This document shows positions 1 through 7,238 of a stretch of DNA of 16,046 nucleotides, one piece after another; position 1 is the stretch's first letter, and every line of letters begins with the position of its first letter. The notes under the pieces were generated by a model. The model did no database searches. It had not been told where the DNA came from and worked only from the letters and a program-made list of their open reading frames with translations. The DNA lies in assembly GCA_021795135.1 (NCBI GenBank), contig JAJYPT010000022.1, positions 1-16,046 of the forward strand, written 5' to 3'. Made by a program: the position numbers and the translations under genes. The stretch comes from Actinomycetes bacterium. GTDB lineage: Bacteria; Actinomycetota; Acidimicrobiia; Acidimicrobiales; JAJYPT01.

Positions 1-906
1 GATCAAGGAGGACACCTTACCCATGGTTCTCCTGTAAATTTAAGTGGGCAATTGTATAACTTTGTTGCCTATGGAGTAAGTGATGAAAATGAACAGATCG
101 ATTTTGATGAAGTAGCACAGCTAGCGAGAAAACATAGACCTAAATTAATAGTTGCTGGAGCTACTGCTTATCCTCGTATAATTGACCCTGTTGCTTTTCG
201 TCAAATTGCAGATGAAGTAGGGGCTTTATTCCTTTTTGATGCAGCCCATGTTGCAGGATTGATTGCAGCAGGACAACATCCCAATCCAACCCCTGTAGCA
301 GATGTGGTGACTTTTACTACTCATAAAACTTTGCGTGGGCCTCGAGGGGGAGCAATTGTTTGTAAAGAAAAGTATGCCAAAGCTATAGATAAAGCTGTTT
401 TTCCTGGCCTACAAGGGGGACCTTTGGAACATGTAATTGCTGCAAAAGCAGTTGCGTTCAAAGAAGCTTTAGATCCTTCTTTTGCCCAATATGGGGCTCA
501 AATTGTAGCTAATTCTAAAACTTTGGCAAATGAGTTGGAAAAAGAAGGCTTTAGATTGGTTTCAGGTGGAACTGATAATCACTTATCTTTAATCGATCTA
601 AGAAGTTTTGACCCTGACCTTGGGGGCAAGCAAGCTCAAGAAGTATTAGATTCAGTTGGAATTGTTTGTAATAAAAACCAGATTCCAAATGATCCTAGAT
701 CTCCTTTTGTCACAAGTGGGTTGCGTATTGGTACGGCTTCTGTTACAACAACAGGAATGCAAGCTGAACAAATGAAACAAATTGCATCTCTTGTTGGTAA
801 GGTTTTGAACAACAAAGACAACCAAGACCAATTGGAACAAGTACGTGATGAAGTAAGGACTCTAAGTTTGAAATTTAGTCCTTATCCAGAGCTAAAAGAT
901 AAGTAA
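1..906 (+). CDS. glyA: Serine hydroxymethyltransferase, 5'-truncated by window edge
   Basis: The reading frame is open from base 1 and gives 301 residues. The family is usually about 417 residues, so about 115-120 N-terminal residues lie outside the window. The enzyme is cytosolic and PLP-dependent, interconverting serine plus tetrahydrofolate with glycine plus methylene-tetrahydrofolate; it supplies one-carbon units. Visible signatures are GGHLTHGSPVN at the very start, DAAHVAGLIAAG (cofactor-contacting Asp and His), and the PLP-lysine motif TTHKTLRGPRGG, with the Schiff-base Lys at bases 325-327. The C-terminal part SGGTDNHLSLIDLR and the conserved TSGLRIGT also match. A TTG at 52 could look like a start, but homology clearly continues upstream of it. 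The stop TAA (904-906) is followed almost at once by the wecA-like gene, so the two are probably co-transcribed. Nothing in the visible part looks damaged. Confidence 0.97.
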   Translation, partial: DQGGHLTHGSPVNLSGQLYNFVAYGVSDENEQIDFDEVAQLARKHRPKLIVAGATAYPRIIDPVAFRQIADEVGALFLFDAAHVAGLIAAGQHPNPTPVADVVTFTTHKTLRGPRGGAIVCKEKYAKAIDKAVFPGLQGGPLEHVIAAKAVAFKEALDPSFAQYGAQIVANSKTLANELEKEGFRLVSGGTDNHLSLIDLRSFDPDLGGKQAQEVLDSVGIVCNKNQIPNDPRSPFVTSGLRIGTASVTTTGMQAEQMKQIASLVGKVLNNKDNQDQLEQVRDEVRTLSLKFSPYPELKDK

Positions 907-910
907 TTTG

Positions 911-2086
911 ATGTTGAGTTATGCGGTGGTTTTTATTATCGCCGCAAGCATTACCTTTTTTGGCTCTTTTGCTGTTAGAAGATTTACTACAAAATACAAA
1001 ATAATGGTTATACCAGATGAACGAATGGTTCATCAAAAGCCTACTCCTACAGCAGGAGGGGTAGCTATGTTTGTAGCTTTTGGTATAGCTTTATTTGTAG
1101 CTTCTCAATTACCTCAGTTTCGCTCTGTCTTTAAAGGATCTTCTGAGCCTATGGGAGTTTTTGTGGGAGCTTTTATCATCTTTGCTGTTGGCCTATTTGA
1201 TGACCTCAAAGACATATCGGCTCCAACAAAACTAGCAGGTCAAGTTTTAGCAGCTAGTGTTTTGTATCTTTTTGGCGTCACTATGTTTTATTTTAGGATT
1301 CCTTTTGCAGGACTTGTGATTTTATCTCCTGGGGTGACTCCTCTTTTGACTGCTATTTGGGTAACTGGTATGGCAAATGCGGTAAATTTTATAGATGGAC
1401 TAGATGGACTAGCTGCTGGAATTGTAGCGATCGCTTCAATTGCTTTTTTTATCTATGGAATTAGGCTACAAGATGTAGGCCTTTTGTCTTCTTCTAGCAT
1501 AAGTCCTTTACTAGCCATAATTGTCTTTGGACTCACTATTGGATTTTTGCCTCATAATTTTCATCCCGCGAAAATTTTTATGGGAGATGCAGGAGCTTTA
1601 TTATTAGGGCTTTTGATGGCTGCTTCTACAATTGTTGTAGGAGGTAGGACTACTCAAGCTTTTAGTGGGGAGACTTATTTCTTTTTTGCACCTTTGTTTA
1701 TTCCATTTTTTATTTTAGGCGTTCCAATCTTAGATACAGCTTTTGCAATTGTAAGAAGAGCTGTAAAACACAAAGGTCTTTCTAGTCCAGATAAAGACCA
1801 TCTCCATCACCGTCTTATGCGACTGGGGCATGGACATAAAAGATCAGTATTGATACTTTGGGCTTGGACAGCTATATTATCTGGTTTTGTTCTGTATCCT
1901 ACTTTTACTAATCAAGGAAATGCCATTGCACCTTTTGTTGTAGGGGTATTGGGAATAATTCTTTACACCTTATTTCACCCCGGTATTCGTCATAAATCGG
2001 CTAATATAGATCACAGCCCAAAAGATGACAAAAACACTGATGACAAAAATGCCCAGGACAAAGACCAACTAAAATCACGATCTTAA
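911..2086 (+). CDS. wecA: WecA/MraY-family UDP-GlcNAc (HexNAc)-1-phosphate:polyprenyl-phosphate transferase
   Basis: This is an integral membrane enzyme of about 391 residues that transfers a HexNAc-1-phosphate from a UDP-sugar onto undecaprenyl (or decaprenyl) phosphate, starting a lipid-linked glycan. Most of the chain is hydrophobic, consistent with ten or eleven helices. Family motifs appear in order: PDERMVHQKPTPTAGG, the DDLKD metal site in GLFDDLKDISAPTK, NAVNFIDGLDGLAAG, FMGDAGALLLG, and the cytoplasmic HLHHRLMRLGH loop, which favours WecA-type over MraY. The last 30 or so residues are a hydrophilic tail rich in Asp and Lys. ATG 911 and the TTG just before it (908) are both possible starts; no strong ribosome site is visible and translation is probably coupled to glyA. 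Actinobacteria commonly carry such a gene just upstream of the atp operon. The exact sugar and the downstream polymer cannot be read from the sequence. Confidence 0.88.
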   Translation: MLSYAVVFIIAASITFFGSFAVRRFTTKYKIMVIPDERMVHQKPTPTAGGVAMFVAFGIALFVASQLPQFRSVFKGSSEPMGVFVGAFIIFAVGLFDDLKDISAPTKLAGQVLAASVLYLFGVTMFYFRIPFAGLVILSPGVTPLLTAIWVTGMANAVNFIDGLDGLAAGIVAIASIAFFIYGIRLQDVGLLSSSSISPLLAIIVFGLTIGFLPHNFHPAKIFMGDAGALLLGLLMAASTIVVGGRTTQAFSGETYFFFAPLFIPFFILGVPILDTAFAIVRRAVKHKGLSSPDKDHLHHRLMRLGHGHKRSVLILWAWTAILSGFVLYPTFTNQGNAIAPFVVGVLGIILYTLFHPGIRHKSANIDHSPKDDKNTDDKNAQDKDQLKSRS

Positions 2087-2114
2087 TCTAGAAAAACATC
2101 TCAAGTAACAAAAT

Positions 2115-2144
2115 TAGACTTATGGTTTTGAAGTGAATTATAAT
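2115..2144 (+). promoter_or_regulatory. Candidate sigma-70-type promoter of the atp operon
   Basis: A perfect TATAAT (2139-2144) stands 18 bases downstream of TAGACT (2115-2120), a 4/6 match to TTGACA. It lies in the 131-base gap after the wecA-like gene. Transcription would start near 2151 and leave a leader of about 65 bases before the TTG start at 2218. It is the best promoter match seen in this gap, but AT-rich DNA gives chance matches. Confidence 0.5.
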
Positions 2145-2217
2145 TATCAGTTTCTTTTCATGATTGCAGTCGATATTGCAAAAATACTAATTGTACCTAA
2201 TAAGAGGTTTTAATTTT

Positions 2218-2556
2218 TTGAAACGAGCCCAGTTTGAGTCTAAAAGACTCAATAGCAGTGGAAATTTTGGAGACTTACTAAGTGGTGGATTTGAACTAGT
2301 AGCAACTCCTGTAGTTTTTTTCTTTATAGGGTATTTGATTGACAATTATTTACACACTTATCCGTACTTTTCTATAGGATTGTTAGTATTTGCTATCTCA
2401 GGTACTATAGTGCGTATTTTTTATGCTTCTAAAGCTGAAAAAATAAGACAGCAAAAAGGTGAATCAAATCAAAAATATTCCCCTTTGATAGTTGCTATGT
2501 TTCGCCTGTCTAAACAAGGATACGCAAAGACCTCGACAAATAAAGGTAATTATTGA
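2218..2556 (+). CDS. AtpZ/AtpI-family small membrane protein (F0F1-ATPase accessory subunit)
   Basis: This small protein of 112 residues carries two predicted membrane helices (about residues 24-42 and 50-68). The core matches the AtpZ-type pattern of a Gly-rich first helix ending in GYLID, a short loop with YPYF, and a second helix. In other bacteria such proteins sit at the head of atp operons and are thought to help c-ring assembly or act with AtpI as an ion channel; that role is from the family, not shown here. TTG 2218 is preferred over the in-frame TTG 2191 because AAGAGG (2202-2207) lies 10 bases ahead of it and the N-terminus then resembles the family. The C-terminal 45 residues are polar and basic and longer than in most homologues. 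Its stop TGA overlaps the ATG of atpI by one base, so the two are translationally coupled. Confidence 0.75.
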   Translation: MKRAQFESKRLNSSGNFGDLLSGGFELVATPVVFFFIGYLIDNYLHTYPYFSIGLLVFAISGTIVRIFYASKAEKIRQQKGESNQKYSPLIVAMFRLSKQGYAKTSTNKGNY

Positions 2557-3014
2557 TGGAGAAATTTTTATTAGCCACAGATCAAGTGCCCTCAGATGAC
2601 GTTGAAGCACGAATTGGAAAATCAATGCTTAAAAAAGGTCTTATGTTGGGTCCTTTTTTACTTGTAATAAGTAGCTTTGTTTGGGGTTTGGATGGATTTT
2701 TATCCTCGCTTTATGGTTTAGTTTTAGTCTTGTTCAACTTAGGAGTTTCAGCATTGATACTATCTAAGATGGCAAAGCGTTCGTTCTATATGTTATTGCC
2801 AACAGCTTTAGGAATCTATATTGGAGCCTTGCTATTAATTACAGGTGCTGTTTATGCTGTTTTGGGTCAATCATGGGTTAGATTAGTACCTATGTTATTT
2901 ACTCTTGGCATAACTCACTTTGTCATAGTAACTTGGCAAGCTAAGCAGTTATCTTTGACTCTTGCTAATCCAGGAGTTCTCCCTCGAATCTCTAGTGTTG
3001 GAAGAAAGGCGTAA
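2556..3014 (+). CDS. atpI: ATP synthase protein I (AtpI)
   Basis: This is a protein of 152 residues with four hydrophobic segments (roughly residues 28-46, 50-70, 78-100 and 108-127), a charged N-terminus and a short polar tail. Size, topology and position just ahead of atpB match AtpI, a non-structural membrane protein reported in other bacteria to assist c-ring assembly. Sequence motifs in this family are weak, so the call rests largely on topology and operon position. ATG 2556 is preferred over the in-frame TTG 2553: AAAGG (2542-2546) lies nine bases ahead, and the ATG shares one base with the previous stop. Having both an AtpZ-like and an AtpI protein is unusual enough to note. Confidence 0.75.
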   Translation: MEKFLLATDQVPSDDVEARIGKSMLKKGLMLGPFLLVISSFVWGLDGFLSSLYGLVLVLFNLGVSALILSKMAKRSFYMLLPTALGIYIGALLLITGAVYAVLGQSWVRLVPMLFTLGITHFVIVTWQAKQLSLTLANPGVLPRISSVGRKA

Positions 3015-3017
3015 AAA

Positions 3018-3794
3018 GTGACAGAGATGTTGTCGCTGTCAATTCCTGTAACAAATGTTTTGAATTGGCCTAATGTGTTGTTTCAAGGCACTCCTTTTGC
3101 AATTAACAAAGTTGCAATTATATCTATGATTGCTTCTGCTGCAGCTATTGTATTGTTTGTTAGTGCATCTAAGAAGAAAAACCTTGTTCCAACTGGAGTA
3201 CAAAATTTAGTTGAAGCAAGTATTGAATTTGTTTCTGAAAATATTGTTAGAGAAGGAATGGGATCTGATGGTGCAGCTTGGATACCTGGTCTGACTGCTC
3301 TTTTTTTCTTTATCTTTTTTTCCAATTTATCTGAAGTGATTCCTTTTCTCCAAATGCCTGCTACGGCTAGAATGTCTACTCCTTTACCTTTAGCTATTGG
3401 GGTTTGGATAGTATTTAATATAGTGGGAATCAAAAGTCATGGATTTGTCAACTACTTCAAGTCCATAGCAATTCCACCTGATGTACCATTTGCGTTGAAG
3501 TTCCTTTTAGGTCCTTTGGAATTAATTTCTACTGAATTAGTTCGTCCATTCGCCTTAGCAGTCCGACTTTTTGGTAATATGCTAGCTGGTCATCTATTAC
3601 TTACTGTGTTTACTGTTTTTTGTGAAGTTTTATTTGTGAAAAGTTTTATTATTTTGCTTCTTCCACTACCTTTTATATTATTAGTAGGAATTAGCGGATT
3701 TGAAATTTTCATAGCAGGTCTGCAAGCTTTTATATTTACTGTGTTGACTGCTATGTATATTGGAGAAGCAAAACGTTCTGCTCACCAATTGTAA
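3018..3794 (+). CDS. atpB: ATP synthase Fo subunit a
   Basis: Subunit a forms the two half-channels that let protons reach and leave the c ring. The protein has 258 residues and is largely hydrophobic. Family motifs are FFSNLSEVIPF (family FxxNLxGxxP region), ELVRPFALAVRLFGNMLAGH with the essential Arg183 (E. coli Arg210 equivalent) and, near the C-terminus, LQAFIFTVLTAMYI. GTG 3018 is taken as start because GAAAGG (3004-3009) precedes it by eight bases; ATG 3027 is an in-frame alternative. It begins three bases after the atpI stop. The stop codon itself sits in the loop of an inverted repeat (3784-3800). No key residue is missing. Confidence 0.97.
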   Translation: MTEMLSLSIPVTNVLNWPNVLFQGTPFAINKVAIISMIASAAAIVLFVSASKKKNLVPTGVQNLVEASIEFVSENIVREGMGSDGAAWIPGLTALFFFIFFSNLSEVIPFLQMPATARMSTPLPLAIGVWIVFNIVGIKSHGFVNYFKSIAIPPDVPFALKFLLGPLELISTELVRPFALAVRLFGNMLAGHLLLTVFTVFCEVLFVKSFIILLLPLPFILLVGISGFEIFIAGLQAFIFTVLTAMYIGEAKRSAHQL

Positions 3795-3800
3795 ATTGGT
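3784..3800 (+). terminator. Terminator-like hairpin spanning the atpB stop codon
   Basis: ACCAATT and AATTGGT form a perfect 7-bp stem closed by the three bases GTA, followed by TTTTGTAATTTT, a T-rich tract that is repeated exactly 16 bases later (3800-3811 and 3816-3827). The form resembles an intrinsic terminator or attenuator, but the stem is only two G-C pairs strong. Partial termination, an RNA-processing site or chance are all possible. Confidence 0.3.
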
Positions 3801-3845
3801 TTTGTAATTTTAGTTTTTTGTAATTTTGCTTGTGAAAGTTTTCTC

Positions 3846-3925
3846 TTGTCTGCAAGTAGCTTTGTCTGACAGGGGGGTGGGTTGGTTCAAATGGTTTGCT
3901 CTACTGAACCAAAGGATTTATCCTT
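3846..3925 (+). promoter_or_regulatory. Structured leader upstream of atpE
   Basis: The 155-base gap before atpE is the only long gap within the operon. It holds a direct repeat of TTGTCTG (3846-3852, 3862-3868), a G-rich run GGGGGGTGGGTTGG (3872-3885) and a perfect 8-bp inverted repeat TTGGTTCA/TGAACCAA (3882-3889, 3905-3912). The 14-base palindrome AAGGATTTATCCTT (3912-3925) then leads into AT-rich sequence and the ribosome site. This could set atpE mRNA stability or translation, since subunit c is needed in about ten-fold excess; the function is inferred from position only. Confidence 0.4.
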
Positions 3926-3941
3926 AGAGCATTTATTTATT

Positions 3942-3947
3942 AGGAGG
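3942..3947 (+). promoter_or_regulatory. Perfect Shine-Dalgarno AGGAGG of atpE
   Basis: AGGAGG lies only two bases before ATG 3950 and five before the in-frame GTG 3953. The spacing slightly favours GTG 3953, which would shorten the protein by one residue. It is the strongest ribosome site in the operon and is preceded by an AT-rich stretch, in keeping with high c-subunit output. Confidence 0.75.
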
Positions 3948-3949
3948 CG

Positions 3950-4231
3950 ATGGTGTTTCACTTATTTCTGGCAGTGAGCCAGGGTACTATCCAAAGTACA
4001 AACATAATGCATGGTTTGGCTGCTATTGGCGCAGGTCTTGCATATGGTTTGGCTGCTATTGGGCCAGGTATAGGTATAGGTATAATATTTGGACAAGCTA
4101 TTCAAGCTATTGCTCGTCAACCAGAAGCTTCTGGTCCTGTAAGAGGTCTTGCATTTTTGAGCTTTGCTTTAGCTGAAGCTTTAGCTTTGATTGGTTTTGT
4201 TGTCTTTATTCTAATTCAATACACCACCTAG
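3950..4231 (+). CDS. atpE: ATP synthase Fo subunit c
   Basis: Subunit c is the rotor-ring proteolipid, a hairpin of two membrane helices. The protein has 93 residues. Helix 1 carries the Gly-rich run with PGIGIG, the polar loop is ARQPEA (residues 55-60), and helix 2 carries the ion-binding Glu76 in FALAEALALIGF. The sodium signature of known Na+ rings is absent: Ile43 stands where Gln would be, Ala77 follows the Glu where Ser or Thr would be, and Ile81 stands in place of Tyr. Proton coupling is therefore inferred. About 20 residues precede helix 1, a little longer than many homologues; ATG 4007 is an internal alternative start, but AGGAGG supports 3950 or 3953. A 19-base direct repeat (4011-4029, 4044-4062) encodes the two GLAAIG units of helix 1. 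Confidence 0.95.
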   Translation: MVFHLFLAVSQGTIQSTNIMHGLAAIGAGLAYGLAAIGPGIGIGIIFGQAIQAIARQPEASGPVRGLAFLSFALAEALALIGFVVFILIQYTT

Positions 4232-4234
4232 ACT

Positions 4235-4753
4235 ATGGTTACTTTGTCTTTGGCCGCAACCGTATTCAATCCGGTACTTCCTTCGACAAATGAAATTATT
4301 TGGTCTTTACTATCATTTGTCGTATTGCTAGCTGTAATACAAAAATTTGCTTATCCAAGTATCAAAAAGACTATGGATGCCCGTTCAGCTCAAATTAAAA
4401 ATGATTTAGAAGGTGCAGAAAAAAGACGCACTGAAGCTGAGGCAATCCTTGAAGAATACAGAGCACGCCTTGCTGAGGCTAAAAAAGAATCTAATCGTAT
4501 TATTGATGAAGCTCGTCAAACAGCAGAATCACTACGTAGAGATTTAATTGCTAGAACCGAAGCTGAAGTGGAAGAACTTCATAGAAGAAATGCTGAAAGT
4601 CTTGCTATTGAACGCGCAAGGGTTATCAATGAGATAAGAACAGATATGGCTGAACTTGCTTTGGATCTAGCAGAAAAAGTTATACAAGCAAATATAGACC
4701 GTGAAGCAAATATGGCTTTGATTGACTCTTATATACAAAAAGTAGGAGCATAA
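4235..4753 (+). CDS. atpF: ATP synthase Fo subunit b
   Basis: Subunit b is part of the peripheral stalk that holds F1 still against the rotor. The 172 residues comprise a short N-terminal segment, one membrane helix (about residues 20-42, with the typical IIWSLLSFVVLLAVIQKF), and a long charged helix rich in Ala, Glu, Arg and Lys that should form the coiled-coil dimer. It begins three bases after the atpE stop without a clear ribosome site, so coupled translation is likely. It is a separate gene from atpH, unlike the fused b-delta protein of mycobacteria. Confidence 0.94.
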   Translation: MVTLSLAATVFNPVLPSTNEIIWSLLSFVVLLAVIQKFAYPSIKKTMDARSAQIKNDLEGAEKRRTEAEAILEEYRARLAEAKKESNRIIDEARQTAESLRRDLIARTEAEVEELHRRNAESLAIERARVINEIRTDMAELALDLAEKVIQANIDREANMALIDSYIQKVGA

Positions 4754-4756
4754 GCA

Positions 4757-5695
4757 ATGAACGAACTGTTCCGTGGCTATGCAACAGGAGTAGTTGAAAA
4801 AGCAAAGTCAAGGGGCGATTTAGCCCAGCTTCATGCTGAGGTTAGTTCAGTTAGATCGTTTTTTGCCTCCAACCCACAACTAAGTTATATAATGTCTGAT
4901 CCAGCTTTAGGCTTTAGGACTCGCCAATCAATTGGGCAAGATTTGCTAAAGCCTAGGATTGGAGATTTGAGTTGGAAACTAGTTCTGTTTGCTATAAGAA
5001 ACGACACAGCAGTTGATTTTATAAGTGATTTAGAATGGACTTATCAAAGATTGGCTACAGAGGTTGATTCTTTGGCTGCAAATAAAGTTTCAACTCCGAT
5101 TGTTGATCCAAATGTGGGTCGTTCTTTGTCTAAACAACGCTTAGAAGGTTATGCAGCTGCAAGCTTTGATGGACTAGATGAATCATCTTTGATAAATATC
5201 GAAGATGAATTATTCCGCTTAGCTAGAATCTTGGAATCTTCTAAAGAGCTTCAAGTCAGCTTGTCTGATACTCAATTTCCTATGAGTCTTAGAGAATCAA
5301 TAATTTTGGAATTATTGAAAAACCGCGTTAGTGAGACTACAACTCGTCTTGTTAGATACGCACTAGATACGAGCAATGGACGCAATTTAGTAGGGCTATT
5401 GGATTTTTTGTCCTATAGAGCTTCAGTTGAAAGAGGAGCTAGGGTAGCTGAAGTGTATTCAGTTACTGATTTAGATGATGATCAAAAACAACGTCTCAGT
5501 CAAGCACTAGAACAAGTTGTTGGTCATCATGTTGATATTCGTATAGTAGAAGATAAATCCTTGTTAGGTGGAATTATGGCTATAGTGGGCGATACTGTGA
5601 TTGATGATAGCATCAGATACCGTTTACATCAGCTACGCAATGCTTTGACATCTGTTCAATCTAACAATGGATCTAATGGAGATGGCCATGAGTGA
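4757..5695 (+). CDS. atpH: ATP synthase F1 subunit delta, extended form with duplicated N-terminal domain
   Basis: Delta joins the top of the F1 head to subunit b. At 312 residues it is far longer than the roughly 177 residues of E. coli delta. The extra length looks like a repeat of the N-terminal helical (OSCP-like) domain: residues 28-92 and 151-215 align without gaps at an offset of 123. Shared positions include SD at 47-48/170-171, RxSI at 56-59/179-182, LLK at 63-65/186-188 and LV at 75-76/198-199. The C-terminal part (about 226-302) has the usual beta-sheet region with VEDKSLLGGIMAIVGDTVID. Long delta proteins are typical of actinobacteria. It starts three bases after the atpF stop; its last eight bases overlap atpA. 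The C-terminal tail is Asn-, Gly- and Asp-rich. Confidence 0.92.
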   Translation: MNELFRGYATGVVEKAKSRGDLAQLHAEVSSVRSFFASNPQLSYIMSDPALGFRTRQSIGQDLLKPRIGDLSWKLVLFAIRNDTAVDFISDLEWTYQRLATEVDSLAANKVSTPIVDPNVGRSLSKQRLEGYAAASFDGLDESSLINIEDELFRLARILESSKELQVSLSDTQFPMSLRESIILELLKNRVSETTTRLVRYALDTSNGRNLVGLLDFLSYRASVERGARVAEVYSVTDLDDDQKQRLSQALEQVVGHHVDIRIVEDKSLLGGIMAIVGDTVIDDSIRYRLHQLRNALTSVQSNNGSNGDGHE

Positions 5696-7232
5696 GCTTA
5701 CGATAAATGCCAAAGACATCACTGATGTTTTAAAACGTCATTTAGAGGGATTTACCCCTGAAATGGCAACAGAACAAGTAGGTAGAATTCTCGAAGTTGG
5801 CGATGGTATAGCCAAAGTTTCTGGGCTTCCTAATGTTTCAGTAAATGAAATGTTGGAATTTGAAGGAGGCTTAATTGGTCTAGCGGTCAACTTAGAAGAA
5901 GATGCCATTGGAGCTGTTTTACTTGGCTATGCAGATGATCTGCAAGAAGGACAAATTGTAAAAGCAACTGGAAATATACTTTCAGTTCCAGTTGGAGATA
6001 GTCTTCTTGGAAGAGTAGTTAGTCCTTTGGGGGTTCCAATTGATGGAAATGGCCCAATTGCAGCTACTGAATACCGTCGCCTAGAGGTACAAGCGCCAGG
6101 AATTATGGCTCGCCAACCTGTAAATCAACCTTTGCAAACAGGTATAAAAGCTATAGATGCTATGACCCCAATTGGAAGAGGCCAACGTCAGCTAATCATT
6201 GGGGATAGAAAAACTGGAAAGACCGCAGTTGCAATTGATACTATCTTGAACCAAAAAGGCCAAGGCGTAAAGTGTATTTATGTAGCTATTGGTCAAAAAG
6301 GCTCCAGTGTTGCTCAAACAGTTGCAACTTTGGAAGAACATGGCGCTATGGAATATACAGTAGTAGTAAATTCTCCTTCTTCTGATCCTGCCCCTTATAA
6401 ATATCTAGCTCCTTATAGTGGTTGTGCTATGGGTCAACATTGGATGGAAAATGGTGAAGATGCATTAATTGTTTATGACGACCTATCAAAACAAGCCGAA
6501 GCTTATCGCCAAGTTTCTCTTTTGCTTAGACGCCCTCCAGGTCGTGAAGCCTATCCTGGAGATGTTTTTTATCTTCATAGTCGCTTATTAGAAAGAGCTG
6601 CTCGCTTGTCTGAGGAATTAGGCGGAGGGTCTTTGACTGCATTGCCAATTATTGAGACAAAGGGTGGAGATGTTTCTGCTTATATCCCCACTAATGTAAT
6701 TTCAATCACCGATGGTCAAGTTTATTTAGAATCAGATTTATTTTATTCTGGAGTTCGTCCAGCTATCAATGTTGGGGGATCTGTTTCTAGAGTTGGTGGA
6801 GCTGCCCAAACCAAAGCTATGAAATCAGTAGCTTCTACTTTGCGTCTAGATTTAGCCCAATTTAGAGAACTAGAAGATTTTGCTACTTTTGGTTCTGATT
6901 TGGATAAAGTCTCCCAAGCCCAGCTTGAAAGAGGTTATCGCTTGGCTGAGTTACTCAAACAACCTCTTTCTTCTCCATTTCCCCTACAAGATGAAGTTAT
7001 TTCTATTTATGCTGGAACCAAGGGCTTATTAGATGATATTGAGGTTCATGATGTTGGTCGTTTTGAAAGAGAAATGCTTGAATATATAAGAGCTCGCCAT
7101 CCTGAACTTATGGAAACTATTGTTACCAAAAAAGTTCTTCCTGATACTTCGCAGCTGGATTCAGCCATTGAGGCTTTCAAATCTAATTTTGTTCCAACCC
7201 AAACACAAGACAAAGGCGAAGAAGAGGTCTAA
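5688..7232 (+). CDS. atpA: ATP synthase F1 subunit alpha
   Basis: Alpha forms the non-catalytic nucleotide sites of the F1 hexamer. With the start at ATG 5688 it has 514 residues, normal for the family. In order: an N-terminal helix and beta-barrel, the P-loop GDRKTGKT (residues 172-179), the Walker B region ALIVYDDLSK, the segment LLLRRPPGREAYPGDVFYLH, and the ATPase alpha/beta signature PAINVGGSVS followed by Arg368, the arginine finger. Four in-frame ATGs lie at 5667, 5676, 5682 and 5688. The last is chosen because TGGAG (5677-5681) is six bases ahead and MSELTINAKDI begins like homologues. It overlaps the end of atpH by eight bases. The C-terminus lacks the long regulatory extension described in mycobacteria. 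Confidence 0.98.
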   Translation: MSELTINAKDITDVLKRHLEGFTPEMATEQVGRILEVGDGIAKVSGLPNVSVNEMLEFEGGLIGLAVNLEEDAIGAVLLGYADDLQEGQIVKATGNILSVPVGDSLLGRVVSPLGVPIDGNGPIAATEYRRLEVQAPGIMARQPVNQPLQTGIKAIDAMTPIGRGQRQLIIGDRKTGKTAVAIDTILNQKGQGVKCIYVAIGQKGSSVAQTVATLEEHGAMEYTVVVNSPSSDPAPYKYLAPYSGCAMGQHWMENGEDALIVYDDLSKQAEAYRQVSLLLRRPPGREAYPGDVFYLHSRLLERAARLSEELGGGSLTALPIIETKGGDVSAYIPTNVISITDGQVYLESDLFYSGVRPAINVGGSVSRVGGAAQTKAMKSVASTLRLDLAQFRELEDFATFGSDLDKVSQAQLERGYRLAELLKQPLSSPFPLQDEVISIYAGTKGLLDDIEVHDVGRFEREMLEYIRARHPELMETIVTKKVLPDTSQLDSAIEAFKSNFVPTQTQDKGEEEV

Positions 7233-7238
7233 TAACTA

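Noticed and set aside
1393..1412. Tandem GATGGACTA repeat
   Set aside because: It encodes the conserved DGLDGL active-site motif of the WecA/MraY family, so protein constraint explains it.
1427..1434. GCGATCGC octamer, the HIP1 motif abundant in cyanobacteria
   Set aside because: I noticed only this copy, and it lies inside a wecA-like coding sequence; gene order is not cyanobacterial. Chance occurrence.
4068..4086. Triple GGTATA repeat in atpE
   Set aside because: It encodes the Gly-Ile alternation of c-subunit helix 1, which is a family feature.
5667..5687. Upstream ATG codons 5667, 5676 and 5682 as the start of atpA
   Set aside because: The ribosome site GGAG falls between them and fits only ATG 5688; the family N-terminus also begins there.
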